A stretch of 64,000 nt of DNA from IOR16 sp963521065 (lineage in GTDB: Bacteria > Bacillota > Clostridia > Peptostreptococcales > Anaerovoracaceae): the NCBI GenBank assembly GCA_963521065.1, contig CAUQTI010000004.1, forward strand, positions 62,001 through 126,000, in the 5' to 3' direction. Positions 50,530 to 59,650 of the stretch are shown one piece after another (position 1 is the stretch's first letter; every line of letters starts with the position of its first letter). Below the pieces are notes generated by a model. It had not been told where the DNA came from, searched no databases, and was given only the letters and a program-made list of their open reading frames with translations. The translations under genes were made by a program, and so were the position numbers.

Positions 50530-51120
50530 TTATTTCTTAAAACTAATTTTTGTTTCTTCCCCATGCAAAAGACGCTTAATGTTCTGACGGTGTTTAAAAA
50601 TGGCAATTATGCCCATTGAAAGCGACCAGAGCAAATACTCCGGATGAATCAGATACGCCAAAACAGGAAGTGCAGCCGCCGCCAATATCGATCCAACGGC
50701 AACTCTTTTTGAAATAAGAATGCCTAAAATTGCAATCACTGCAATTTCTAAACCTAAAATCGGTTCTATGCTTACGATCGCTCCAAATCCGGTTGCGATG
50801 CCTTTTCCTCCCCGAAAGCCAAACAAAATCGGCCAAATATGTCCGATAAATACCGCTACGCCACACAACACGGCTACAGACTGCCCCCCTAGCAGACGTC
50901 CCAGCAAAACAGCGGCAACGCCTTTTAAAATATCAATTAACAGAGTTGCAATTGCAGCTTTCTTACCAAGAACACGAAGAACATTTGTCGTTCCGGCATT
51001 TCCGCTTCCTTGAGAACGAATATCAATTCCACATGCTTTTGCGATCAAAATAGCGGGTGAAATATTCCCGATAAAATAGGCTGCTGCCAATGCTACCGCA
51101 AAATAAACCGGATTATTCAT
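50530..51120 (-). CDS. plsY: glycerol-3-phosphate acyltransferase PlsY
   Basis: 196 residues from ATG at 51120, which overlaps the last 8 bases of der; GAAGGGTGA lies upstream. PlsY is a five-helix membrane enzyme that acylates glycerol-3-phosphate from acyl-phosphate. Its three motifs are visible: SGNAGTTNVLR (first), GHIWPILFGFRGGKGIATGFG (second) and the C-terminal GIIAIFKHRQNIKRLLHGEE (third). Together with gpsA it starts phospholipid synthesis. Confidence 0.96.
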   Translation of the reverse strand: MNNPVYFAVALAAAYFIGNISPAILIAKACGIDIRSQGSGNAGTTNVLRVLGKKAAIATLLIDILKGVAAVLLGRLLGGQSVAVLCGVAVFIGHIWPILFGFRGGKGIATGFGAIVSIEPILGLEIAVIAILGILISKRVAVGSILAAAALPVLAYLIHPEYLLWSLSMGIIAIFKHRQNIKRLLHGEETKISFKK

Positions 51121-52441
51121 TCGCAGACTCACCCTTCTCTCTAAATACAAATTTTATAGAAGTTCCTTCAAATCCAAAGCCTTCTCTTATTTTATTTTCT
51201 AAATAACGTGCATAAGAAAAATGCATCAAATCTCTGTCGTTGATTTTAAACGAGAAAAGAGGCGGCTTCACAGCAACCTGCGTTGCATAATAAATTTTTA
51301 AACGCCGTCCCTTATCGGATGGCGGTGCTTGCATCATCGTTGCATCAATGATTAAGCTGTTTAACTGGCCAGTCGGAACACGCATTGCCCGCTGATCCGA
51401 AACGTGTTTTGCGAAAGAGATTAATTTTTCTAAGCGCTGATTCTTTAATACAGAGATAAAAACAACCGGTGCATAAGACATAAAAGAAAGCTCTTCTCTT
51501 ATCTCCTTTTCAAAGTCGCGCATCGTATTTGTTTCCTTTTCAATCAGGTCCCACTTATTTACAACGACAATAAGTCCTTTACCAGCTTCATGCGCAACTC
51601 CCGCAATTTTTTTATCCTGTTCCGTAACCCCCTCCTGTGCATCCAGCATCAGAAAACAGACGTCACAACGCTCAATTGCAGAAATTGCCCGAATCACACT
51701 GTAACGCTCAATATCCTGTGTCACCTTACTTTTCCGTCGGATTCCTGCCGTATCAATCAGTAAAAAAGAATCTTCCCCATGCGTAAACGGGGTATCAATT
51801 GAATCTCTCGTCGTACCGGCAATGTTGCTTACAATCACCCGATTTTCCCCTAAGAATGCATTAATCAAAGAGGATTTTCCTACGTTCGGTTTTCCGATAA
51901 TCGCGATACTCGTTCTGTCATCGTCCTCCCCGTCTTCATTTGGTTCAGGAAACCTCTCAATGATCATTTCCAGTAAGTCACCCAAGCCCAGCATATTTGC
52001 TGCTGAAATAGCAATCGGCTCTCCAAGTCCTAATTCATAAAAATCGTAAAAATCATCTGGCATTTTGGGTGTATCAATTTTATTTGCGACTAAAATAACA
52101 TCTTTCCCTTTTCGGCGCAGCATCGAAGCAACTTCTCTGTCCGCAGAGGTAACCCCCGCTCTTCCATCCACCAAAAATAAGATGACCTGGGCTGTCTCCA
52201 TTGCAATCTCTGCCTGTCCGCGCATCTGTGAAAGAATAATATCGTCTGAATCCGGCTCAATTCCGCCCGTGTCAATCAAAATAAAAGGAACGTCTCTCCA
52301 TTCAGCCTCTGCATAAATCCGGTCCCGCGTTACTCCCGGAGTGTCCTCTACAATCGAGACTCTCCTTCCTACTATTTTATTAAAAAAAGTCGATTTGCCT
52401 ACATTCGGCCTGCCTACCACAGCGACAATTGGTTTATTCAT
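51113..52441 (-). CDS. der: ribosome biogenesis GTPase Der (EngA)
   Basis: 442 residues from ATG at 52441, where GGAGTGA lies 8 bases upstream and the protein begins MNKPIVAVVGRPNVGKST. Der has two tandem G domains: first G1 GRPNVGKST (near 10-18) with DTGG and NKID, second G1 GKPNVGKSS (near 185) with DTAGIRRK and NKWD, then the KH-like C-terminal domain. It works in assembly of the large ribosomal subunit. It leads the der-plsY-gpsA-miaB group. Confidence 0.97.
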   Translation of the reverse strand: MNKPIVAVVGRPNVGKSTFFNKIVGRRVSIVEDTPGVTRDRIYAEAEWRDVPFILIDTGGIEPDSDDIILSQMRGQAEIAMETAQVILFLVDGRAGVTSADREVASMLRRKGKDVILVANKIDTPKMPDDFYDFYELGLGEPIAISAANMLGLGDLLEMIIERFPEPNEDGEDDDRTSIAIIGKPNVGKSSLINAFLGENRVIVSNIAGTTRDSIDTPFTHGEDSFLLIDTAGIRRKSKVTQDIERYSVIRAISAIERCDVCFLMLDAQEGVTEQDKKIAGVAHEAGKGLIVVVNKWDLIEKETNTMRDFEKEIREELSFMSYAPVVFISVLKNQRLEKLISFAKHVSDQRAMRVPTGQLNSLIIDATMMQAPPSDKGRRLKIYYATQVAVKPPLFSFKINDRDLMHFSYARYLENKIREGFGFEGTSIKFVFREKGESANE

Positions 52442-52574
52442 AAATTTTTCACTCCATCTTTCTCTTGTTTTCCATTTTTGAAACAAGCAAAAATAACATT
52501 GCTCAATCAGAGTAATTATAACAGAAAAGATTGCTCACAGCAATAAAATCGTTGTCCCAACGAGCGGCAGCAGA

Positions 52575-53162
52575 TTACAGCAAATCCAAATATTCTTTAT
52601 TATGCATCCGAACATATTTCATTGTCGCGCAATCCCCATGTCCCGGATAAATCGTGATGTCATTACTCCATCCCGATAATATTTCTCTTACCGTTCGTCG
52701 CATCTCCGCTTCAGATCCGTCTACTAAATCCGTACGTCCAAGGTCAATATTGAAAATAGTGTCTCCTGTAAATACACACTTGCTTTTTTCTGAAAAAAAG
52801 CACACGCTGCCGTGCGTATGACCGGGCGTATGTATGATTTTCAGTTCTTCTTCTCCCAAAAGAAAACATTCGCCGCCTTCAAGCATGCTGTCTACTTCTT
52901 TTTTGTATTGCTCCGCATCCTGCCAATGGAGAAAAACCGGACACTCCCATTCCTTTTTTAGACGCTCCACTGCCCCAACGTGATCGTAATGGTGATGCGT
53001 TAATAAAATCCCCTTTACTTTTAAATTTAGAGCTTCACATGCCTTTAAAAATCTCTCAGGAAGGTAACCCGGATCAATGATAAAAGCTTCTCCGCCATCC
53101 CTGTCGTACAATATATAACCGTTACTTTCTAAATTTCCTCCGACAAACCGTTTTATTTTCAT
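52575..53162 (-). CDS. MBL-fold metal-dependent hydrolase, glyoxalase II-like
   Basis: 195 residues with GGAGGG 6 bases before ATG. The metallo-beta-lactamase fold is complete: THHHYDHVG (HxHxDH, near 55-63), the HTPGHTHGSVCF histidine, GDTIFNIDLGRTD aspartate and the C-terminal YPGHGD histidine. It is of the short glyoxalase-II-like subgroup common in Firmicutes, which may hydrolyse hydroxyacyl-thioesters. The substrate is not known. It lies 130 bases upstream of der on the same strand and is divergent from trkA. Confidence 0.9.
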   Translation of the reverse strand: MKIKRFVGGNLESNGYILYDRDGGEAFIIDPGYLPERFLKACEALNLKVKGILLTHHHYDHVGAVERLKKEWECPVFLHWQDAEQYKKEVDSMLEGGECFLLGEEELKIIHTPGHTHGSVCFFSEKSKCVFTGDTIFNIDLGRTDLVDGSEAEMRRTVREILSGWSNDITIYPGHGDCATMKYVRMHNKEYLDLL

Positions 53163-53237
53163 GGTACCCTCCGTAAATACAAGATTGATTCTATCTATTT
53201 GATTTTACCCCATTTCGTTGAAAAATACAATTTTACA

Positions 53238-53314
53238 TTGATTTAAGTAAAAATAATGGTACAATAATAAAATGTATACTAAATGAAAAAGAAACGGTCT
53301 TGCAGCCGTTTTTA
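53238..53314 (+). promoter_or_regulatory. promoter and leader hairpin of trkA
   Basis: TTGATT (53238-53243), 16-base spacer and TACAAT (53260-53265) with an extended TGG before it. The leader has a 6-bp hairpin AAACGG/CCGTTT (53292-53311) followed by TTTATATTTT, which could act as a weak attenuator before the ribosome site at 53321. Confidence 0.55.
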
Positions 53315-53333
53315 TATTTTAAGGAGTAATGAA

Positions 53334-54698
53334 ATGAAAGTGGCAATCATCGGCGCCGGTAAATTAGGCATCACAATTACAGAAGCACTTTTAAGCGGTG
53401 ATAACGAAGTCACACTGGTAGATAAAAACAGCGAATTGCTGCAAAAAATAAACGGCCAACTTGATTTGCTGACTGTGACCGCAAACGCGAAACAAATTTC
53501 TTTCATGAAAGAAATTAATATATGGACCTATGACTATTTAGTTGCCGTCACTGATAATGACGAAAAAAATATGGTCATTTGCTCTTTCGCAAAGCACTTG
53601 GGATGTCCTAAAGTCATTGCTCGTATCCGTGACCCTGAGCATGTAAAGCAGATTGAAGTGATTAAAGAAGCCTTGAATATAGATTTTATTGTAAATCCTG
53701 ATATGTCCATTTCCAATGAAATATATAAGTATTTGGTTGAAAAATATACATTAAATAACGGGTGTTATTCCAGTGGAAAAATTGCAGTCATTGAGTTTTC
53801 AACAGACAAGCTTCCCGTTTTGATTGACAAACCAATCCATAATGTAACAAAAATACTGGGAGATATGCAGGTGACCGCGATTTCCAGAAATGGAAAGGTC
53901 ATTATTCCAAGGGGTGACACTGTTATTTTGAACGGTGACCGCCTTTATGTCTTAGGCCTTGACGAACCGATACAAAAGTTGAATGACATCGTTCACGACA
54001 AAGATCAATATACCGATTTGCAGCGTGTTATGATCGCCGGAGGCGGAAAATCCGGCTTTTACCTTGCGCAAAAACTATCCGCTTTCGGCGTTGCTGTTAA
54101 AATGATTGAAATTGACAAAGCACGCTGTCAATACCTCTCGGAGCATTTGGATAACGTTATGGTACTGCATGGTGATGCTACAGATCCAAATCTCTTGGAA
54201 GAGGAAAATATAAACGAAATGGATGCCTTCATTACACTGACGGGATTTGATGAAGAAAATCTTTTACTCGCTCTGATGGCAAATCAGCACGACATTGAAG
54301 ATGTTGTTGCAAAAGTAAGCCGCAAGAGTTATGCCGATTTAATTGAAAAAATGGGCATCAGCATGGCGTTAAATCCCTTGGATATGACCGCAACAAATAT
54401 ACTGCGCTACATTCAAGGCTCTACGCATATCATTTTTTCACAGCTCATACAGGGACAAGCCGAATTTATCGAATTAGTTGCTGACAAAAAAATGCGCCTG
54501 CTGAATCAGCCTCTTAAAAATTTAGAGCTGCCAAACGGCGTTATTATTGCCGCAGTTCACCGTGGCGAAGAAGCTGTCATTCCAAATGGAGATACGGTAA
54601 TTAAAAATGGTGACCGCATCATCATTCTCTCTTTGCTGTCAAATATTCCGAACCTGGAGAAGTTGTTTCGTTCTAAAAGGTCACGTTTTTTCAAATAA
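53334..54698 (+). CDS. trkA: Trk potassium uptake regulator TrkA
   Basis: 454 residues from ATG at 53334, 7 bases after AAGGAG, beginning MKVAIIGAGKLG. There are two copies of the NAD-binding RCK fold (GAGKLG near 7-12 and AGGGKSGFYLAQ near 240) each followed by a TrkA-C domain. The cytoplasmic ring gates the TrkH channel in response to nucleotides. The trkH gene follows 15 bases later, so the pair forms one operon. Confidence 0.96.
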   Translation: MKVAIIGAGKLGITITEALLSGDNEVTLVDKNSELLQKINGQLDLLTVTANAKQISFMKEINIWTYDYLVAVTDNDEKNMVICSFAKHLGCPKVIARIRDPEHVKQIEVIKEALNIDFIVNPDMSISNEIYKYLVEKYTLNNGCYSSGKIAVIEFSTDKLPVLIDKPIHNVTKILGDMQVTAISRNGKVIIPRGDTVILNGDRLYVLGLDEPIQKLNDIVHDKDQYTDLQRVMIAGGGKSGFYLAQKLSAFGVAVKMIEIDKARCQYLSEHLDNVMVLHGDATDPNLLEEENINEMDAFITLTGFDEENLLLALMANQHDIEDVVAKVSRKSYADLIEKMGISMALNPLDMTATNILRYIQGSTHIIFSQLIQGQAEFIELVADKKMRLLNQPLKNLELPNGVIIAAVHRGEEAVIPNGDTVIKNGDRIIILSLLSNIPNLEKLFRSKRSRFFK

Positions 54699-54713
54699 GA
54701 AAGGTACGCTGTC

Positions 54714-56177
54714 ATGGTTCTAAACTATAAACTGATATTAAAAGTAGATGCTGCTATCGGAATTCTTCTAGCTGCTGCAATGCTTCCTTCATTACTTGTG
54801 TCCCTGCTTTATAACGAAGCAAACGCCGCTATTGCATTTGCAAGATGTATTGCGCCGATGCTTCTGCTTGGCAGCCTCATTGTATATAAAATCAAACTGA
54901 CTACCTCCACACTTCGCATGCGTGACGGCTTTTTAATTGTAGCCTCCTCTTGGCTGCTTGCTTCTATCTTCGGAGCATTTCCGTTTCTGCTGTCCGGCTC
55001 CATTCCGTCTTTCGTAGATGCCTTTTTTGAAACAGCCTCTGGCTTTTCTACGACAGGTTCTACAATTCTCACTGATGTGGAAGCGCTTCCAAAAGGAATT
55101 CTATTTTGGCGCTCTTTTACCCATTGGTTAGGAGGAATGGGTATTCTGGTTTTCGCCATCGCCTTGCTTCCGGCTCTTGGAATCGGAGGTCAGCGGATTG
55201 TGCGAGCAGAAACACCAGGACCTACCTTAGATAAACTCTCACCGAAAATCTCAGATTCTGCACGCATTTTATATGCAATGTATTTCGGAATGACGATTTT
55301 AGAGGTCATTCTTCTTTGTATCGGCGGAGTAAGCCTGTACGATTCACTGGTACATACCTTCGGATCGGTAGGAAGCGGCGGATTATCCAGCTATAACGAT
55401 AGCATCGCACATTTCAACAGCCTTTATGTCGATATCGTTATCACTGTGTTTATGGTTTTAGCAGGGGTCAACTACAATTTATATTATCTCCTTTTACAAA
55501 AAAGATTGCGCGATTTCTTTTCTGACTATGAATTGCGTGGCTACCTTTTGATTATCGGTATCGCCACTCTTCTGATTGCATGGAATTTATGGAGCACAAA
55601 AACCTATGACAATATAGGAGAAGCCCTTCACCATTCAGTCTTTCAAGCCGCTTCAATTACAACAACGACGGGATACGCTACGGCGGACTATAACGTATGG
55701 CCTACCTTCAGCAAAATGGTTCTTTTCCTTCTTATGTTTGTCGGCGGATGCTCTTCCTCCACAGGCGGCGGAGTAAAAGTGATACGTGTTTTGATTTTGT
55801 TAAAGCTGATTCGAAGAGGGATGTACCGAAAGCTTCATCCCCGCGCGGTTGTGCCCGTTAAAATTCAAGGAAGAAGTGTTCCGTCCGATACGGTATCTGG
55901 CATTACCAGCTTTGCTGTTTTGTATATGTGTCTTCTCCTGTTTGGAAGCCTCGTAATTTCGCTGGAAAATTATGATATGTTGACGTGCATCAGTGCTGTT
56001 GCGTCATGTCTTGGAAACATCGGACCGGGCTTTGAACTGGTCGGACCTGCTTCTAATTTCAGCAGTTTTTCAGACTTCTCGAAGATGTTCTTATCTTTTT
56101 ATATGTTGATTGGGCGATTAGAATTATTTACAATCATGCTTCTTTTTACCAAATTTTTCTGGAATCCAGACCGTTAG
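54714..56177 (+). CDS. trkH: Trk/Ktr-type potassium channel protein TrkH
   Basis: 487 residues with about ten helices in the four membrane-pore-membrane repeats. Selectivity-filter-like loops are visible: ASGFSTTGSTIL, FGSVGSGGLSSYN, ASITTTTGYATADY and CLGNIGPGFELVG. The conserved WRSFTHWLGGMGILVF segment and the late GGCSSSTGGGVKVIR gate-loop region mark the TrkH family. It works with TrkA for K+ uptake. Confidence 0.96.
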   Translation: MVLNYKLILKVDAAIGILLAAAMLPSLLVSLLYNEANAAIAFARCIAPMLLLGSLIVYKIKLTTSTLRMRDGFLIVASSWLLASIFGAFPFLLSGSIPSFVDAFFETASGFSTTGSTILTDVEALPKGILFWRSFTHWLGGMGILVFAIALLPALGIGGQRIVRAETPGPTLDKLSPKISDSARILYAMYFGMTILEVILLCIGGVSLYDSLVHTFGSVGSGGLSSYNDSIAHFNSLYVDIVITVFMVLAGVNYNLYYLLLQKRLRDFFSDYELRGYLLIIGIATLLIAWNLWSTKTYDNIGEALHHSVFQAASITTTTGYATADYNVWPTFSKMVLFLLMFVGGCSSSTGGGVKVIRVLILLKLIRRGMYRKLHPRAVVPVKIQGRSVPSDTVSGITSFAVLYMCLLLFGSLVISLENYDMLTCISAVASCLGNIGPGFELVGPASNFSSFSDFSKMFLSFYMLIGRLELFTIMLLFTKFFWNPDR

Positions 56178-56210
56178 AAATCGCGACTATGTATTTGTTT
56201 CTTATAAATA

Positions 56211-56254
56211 AAAAAGCTTCCTTTTTGGCATACTATTCAAAAAGGAGGCTTTTT
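56211..56254 (+). terminator. terminator of trkAH; its 3' arm carries the ribosome site of the CBS gene
   Basis: AAAAAGCTTCCTTTTT (56211-56226) pairs with AAAAAGGAGGCTTTTT (56239-56254) over 16 bp with one G-U. The AAGGAGG of the 3' arm is the ribosome site of the CBS gene starting at 56259. Confidence 0.85.
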
Positions 56255-56258
56255 AAAA

Positions 56259-56681
56259 ATGAAGGTAAAAGAATTAATGACAACATCCGTAACGTGTGTA
56301 CGTCCAAACACACCCCTATCCCAAATTGCAAAATATATGAAACAAGAAAATATCGGTGCCCTTCCGGTTTGCACAGACCGTGGTGAGCCAGTCGGTATCA
56401 TTACAGACCGCGACATCGTCCTGCGTGCAATGACAGATCCCGGAAAGGAAAAGACAGCCCAAGACATTATGACAAAAAATTTAGTTCATGCACATCCTGA
56501 AATGAATACACATGAAGCATCTATGCTGCTCGCCAAACACCAAATCCGTCGCTTGCCTGTTGTAGAGAATAACAAGCTGGTCGGGATGCTGGCAATGGCT
56601 GATATTGCAAGAAAGCCAATCTATGTAGATGAAGCCGGTGATGCACTGAACGCAATCTCAAAACCAAGTACTCTGAATTGA
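56259..56681 (+). CDS. tandem CBS domain protein
   Basis: 140 residues made of two CBS domains (about 1-58 and 68-125), starting MKVKELMTTSVTCVRPNTPLSQI and including GIITDRDIVLRAM and the second motif DIMTKNLVHAHPEM. CBS pairs bind adenosine nucleotides. It is like the stand-alone CBS proteins (YrbE/YhcV type) of Firmicutes. Its role is unknown. It lies 81 bases after trkH, with a terminator between them whose 3' arm carries its own ribosome site. Confidence 0.88.
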   Translation: MKVKELMTTSVTCVRPNTPLSQIAKYMKQENIGALPVCTDRGEPVGIITDRDIVLRAMTDPGKEKTAQDIMTKNLVHAHPEMNTHEASMLLAKHQIRRLPVVENNKLVGMLAMADIARKPIYVDEAGDALNAISKPSTLN

Positions 56682-56741
56682 TGCAATTTATGTCTCAATT
56701 CAAATAAGACTTGATTTTATAAAGCGAAAAAAGATCTGAAA

Positions 56742-56840
56742 TAATCCCCCAGCAAGTATATTTACAACGTCTGTAACCATTTAGAGAAGGTAAAAATGAT
56801 TAATCATTTGATTGTAAAGTATTCCTTATTGGGGGATTTT
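56742..56840. repeat. about 99-base imperfect palindrome between the CBS gene and rnr
   Basis: AATCCCCCA (56743-56751) pairs with TGGGGGATT (56830-56838). Inside, TTTACAA (from about 56761) pairs with TTGTAAA, and the centre has the perfect palindrome AATGATTAATCATT. The right end is followed by TTTTCTCT. It may be the end-to-end terminator of two converging genes, a small RNA, or a short MITE-like element. Confidence 0.45.
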
Positions 56841-56855
56841 CTCTGTCCCAAAGGG

Positions 56856-58976
56856 CTAGCACAATGTAAAGTTAATTTCGCGATTCGCGATATTTACTGA
56901 GTCCACACAAATTTTCACACGGTCTCCAAGCGCATAAATCTTATGCGTTTTTCTTCCAATCATGCGATACTTTTCCGGCTCATAATCATAATAATCATCA
57001 TTTATTTCTGCGGCTCGAACCATCCCCTCGATGGTATTCTCAATTTCAACAAAAAATCCTGACTGCGCAATCCCACTGATTACCCCGTCATATTCTTCTC
57101 CTATATGGTAAGACATATATTCTGCCATTTTTAGCTTTTCTACTTCTCGCTCCAGCTCTTGTGCTTCTCTCTCTGTTTTCGATGAAATTTCAGCTGCTTC
57201 TATGGTTTTCTTTTTTAATACCTTGATGCGACGCTCATTTAATGTTCCGGAGAGGGCCTCTTTAATAATCCGGTGGATGATTAAATCCGGATAACGGCGA
57301 ATCGGAGAGGTAAAATGACAGTAAAACTTTACTCCTAGGCCGAAATGTCCTTCACAATCCACCCCGTAAAATGCTTTTTTCATAGAACGAAGCATTACTG
57401 TATTCACAACATGTTCTTCTGGTTTTCCCTCCACTGCCTTAATTACTTCATTTAAAGAGCGCGGATGAATATGCTCCGGATTTCCCTTCAAAAGAATCCC
57501 AAAGCTCATTAAAAATTGTTTTAAAACTTCAATTTTCTCAAGAGCCGGCTTTTCATGAATTCGATATACAAAGGGAATCTCCATCCAGAAGAAGTGCTCT
57601 GCAATTGTTTCATTGGCAAGGAGCATAAATTCCTCGATGATACGGTTTGCCACTCTTCTCTCCGCCGTTTCGACTGAAATAGGGATGCCTTGTTCGTTCA
57701 GCTTGATGTATGCCTCATCAAAGTCAAAGTCTAAGCTTCCTCGTTTATCACGCACAGAGTGCAAAATAGCTGCCAACTCCTGCATCGATAAAATATCCGG
57801 ATAAATAGAACGGTATTTCTCAATCAACGCCTCATCCTTATTTTCCAGTATGTCAGAAACATCTGTATAAACCATTCTTTCTTTTGAACATATCACACTC
57901 TCATAAATTTCGTGATTTACCACCTCACCAGACTGGCTTACCTCCATGTCGACACTTAAGGTCAACCTCTCCACCTGAGGATTTAAGCTGCAAATCCCAT
58001 TTGAAAGCTCTTCCGGCAGCATGGGAATTACTTGATCTAATAAATAAACACTATTCCCTCTTTTTAAGGCTTCCTGATCAAGAGGGCTCCCTTCTTTTAC
58101 ATAACTGGTTACATCTGCTATGTGTACTCCTAAAAGAAAATTCCCATTCTCTAAGCGTTCTACAGAGACAGCATCGTCAAAATCCTTAGAATCAGCTCCG
58201 TCAATTGTAATAATTACTTTGTCACGCAAGTCAACGCGCTCCTTCAGTAAGTCCACCCCGATGGTCTGCTGTATATTCTGCGCCTCTTCTTGTACTTTAT
58301 AAGGAAACTCTGTTTTTAAATTATGCTGCCGAATGAGAGCCTTAATCTCTGCTCCTTTTTCATCCTTTCGGCTGATAATTTCCGTAATTGTTCCTTCTGC
58401 TTTCAAATTTTTTTCAGGCCACTGGGTGATTTTTACAACGACCTTATCTCCATTTTTTGCGCCATTAATGTTTCGGTTAGCTACAAAAATATCGTCTGTT
58501 TCTTTCGGGTCCTCTGATATAACAAAACCAAATCTTTTCTGCATTTGAAAAGTACCCACAATCTCGGTTGTATTTCTCTTCAAAATACGTGTAATTACAC
58601 CTTCCTGCTTTGCATCACCCTCTTTATACTCCACTACTTTTACCGCTACAAGATCGCCGTGCATTGCATAGTTTAAATCCTTTGGAGAAATAAAAATATC
58701 ATCTTGTGATTCCTCCGTTGGAATGACAAAGCCAAACCCTTTTCTGTGCTTTGCTAATGTCCCTGTAACAATATCTAAATGCTTGGGCAAAATATATTTA
58801 TTTTTTTTTGTACGAAAGACTCGTCCTTCTTCACATAATTCATCCAACGCCGCAATAAAATTACCAACTTCTTTCCCTTGCAAATCGTAATATGCAACAA
58901 GCTCTTGGTCCAGCATCGGTTCATAATTTTTTTCAGCTAGTTTATCTAAAATTTGTTTTTTATAATCCATCTGCAT
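56856..58976 (-). CDS. rnr: ribonuclease R
   Basis: 706 residues with GGAGAG 6 bases before ATG. It is a processive 3'-5' exoribonuclease that degrades structured RNA. Domains in order: N-terminal winged-helix part, two cold-shock domains (about 60-220), the RNB catalytic domain (about 235-560) with ITIDGADSKDFDDA and the metal aspartates, and the C-terminal S1 domain (about 615-700). The HFTSPIRRYPDLIIHR motif is complete. In many Firmicutes smpB follows rnr; here none does, only the long palindrome. Confidence 0.96.
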   Translation of the reverse strand: MQMDYKKQILDKLAEKNYEPMLDQELVAYYDLQGKEVGNFIAALDELCEEGRVFRTKKNKYILPKHLDIVTGTLAKHRKGFGFVIPTEESQDDIFISPKDLNYAMHGDLVAVKVVEYKEGDAKQEGVITRILKRNTTEIVGTFQMQKRFGFVISEDPKETDDIFVANRNINGAKNGDKVVVKITQWPEKNLKAEGTITEIISRKDEKGAEIKALIRQHNLKTEFPYKVQEEAQNIQQTIGVDLLKERVDLRDKVIITIDGADSKDFDDAVSVERLENGNFLLGVHIADVTSYVKEGSPLDQEALKRGNSVYLLDQVIPMLPEELSNGICSLNPQVERLTLSVDMEVSQSGEVVNHEIYESVICSKERMVYTDVSDILENKDEALIEKYRSIYPDILSMQELAAILHSVRDKRGSLDFDFDEAYIKLNEQGIPISVETAERRVANRIIEEFMLLANETIAEHFFWMEIPFVYRIHEKPALEKIEVLKQFLMSFGILLKGNPEHIHPRSLNEVIKAVEGKPEEHVVNTVMLRSMKKAFYGVDCEGHFGLGVKFYCHFTSPIRRYPDLIIHRIIKEALSGTLNERRIKVLKKKTIEAAEISSKTEREAQELEREVEKLKMAEYMSYHIGEEYDGVISGIAQSGFFVEIENTIEGMVRAAEINDDYYDYEPEKYRMIGRKTHKIYALGDRVKICVDSVNIANREINFTLC

Positions 58977-59069
58977 TTTTTCTCTCCATTATCCACTTTC
59001 TTATTTCTATCATAACACACTGATTCGACTCTAAGATAAAAATTATGTAAAATTTTCATTATAATATGA

Positions 59070-59097
59070 AAAGGGCTGCTTATTTTTTAAAGCAGCC
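59070..59097 (-). terminator. terminator of the Asp/Asn-rich lipoprotein gene
   Basis: GGCTGCTT pairs with AAGCAGCC with a 7-base AT loop; on the minus strand it is followed by CTTTTC. It lies 20 bases after the stop codon. Confidence 0.75.
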
Positions 59098-59116
59098 TGT
59101 TTGGGGTTCCTACGCT

Positions 59117-59395
59117 TTATTCTGTTTTTGCATCGTTTTCATCATTGGCATTGTCTGTAATCGTTCCGTCATTTACATTATTATTATTATTCGGAACGCC
59201 GTTGTCATTCAAATCCTTGTTAAGGGTATTATCATCGACACCATTGTCAACAACACCATCATTGTTCAAATCCTCATCGACAACACCATTATCAGTGCCG
59301 TCTGGATTTAAATCAACATCTTTGTTTGTGCATCCCATAAAAGTAAATAAAGCCAGAACTAATAACATTGCTAAAAATATTCTTGTCTTTTTCAC
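59117..59395 (-). CDS. Asp/Asn-rich lipoprotein, unknown
   Basis: 92 residues from GTG at 59395, with GAGGAGA about 8 bases upstream. Signal peptide with lipobox FMGC (Cys22). The mature 70 residues are low complexity and acidic, made of Asp/Asn/Gly/Val repeats such as NNDGVVDNGVDDN, LNDNGVPNNN and DGTITDNAND. These resemble EF-hand-like calcium loops (DxDxDG spacing) in composition only; no full EF loop is present. It is a single gene with its own terminator. Function unknown; surface calcium binding or spacing is conceivable. Confidence 0.6.
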   Translation of the reverse strand: MKKTRIFLAMLLVLALFTFMGCTNKDVDLNPDGTDNGVVDEDLNNDGVVDNGVDDNTLNKDLNDNGVPNNNNNVNDGTITDNANDENDAKTE

Positions 59396-59560
59396 GATTT
59401 CATCTCCTCTCTTTTCTCAACCTTATTATTAGCTATTATTAAAAATTTTAGACATTTATTTAATGGCAAATTTATAAAGTTTATAAGAAAGTGCAGTGAA
59501 AATTAATTAAAATTTAATTGTAAAAAAATAAAAATTATTTTTGTGGCCTAAAAATAAAAA

Positions 59561-59615
59561 AAACCTCAGAAAACACGCGATTTCTACGAATAGCCTATGT
59601 GTTTTTTGAGGTTTT
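59561..59615 (-). terminator. terminator of the liv/CBS-ACT operon
   Basis: AAACCTCAGAAAACAC pairs with GTGTTTTTTGAGGTTT over 16 positions with a 22-base loop. On the minus strand it is followed by TTTTTTTATTTTT. The remainder of the 255-base gap is AT-rich with no other clear signal. Confidence 0.85.
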
Positions 59616-59650
59616 ATACTTGTAGATAGAATTACTTATCTTTGCTCGTT

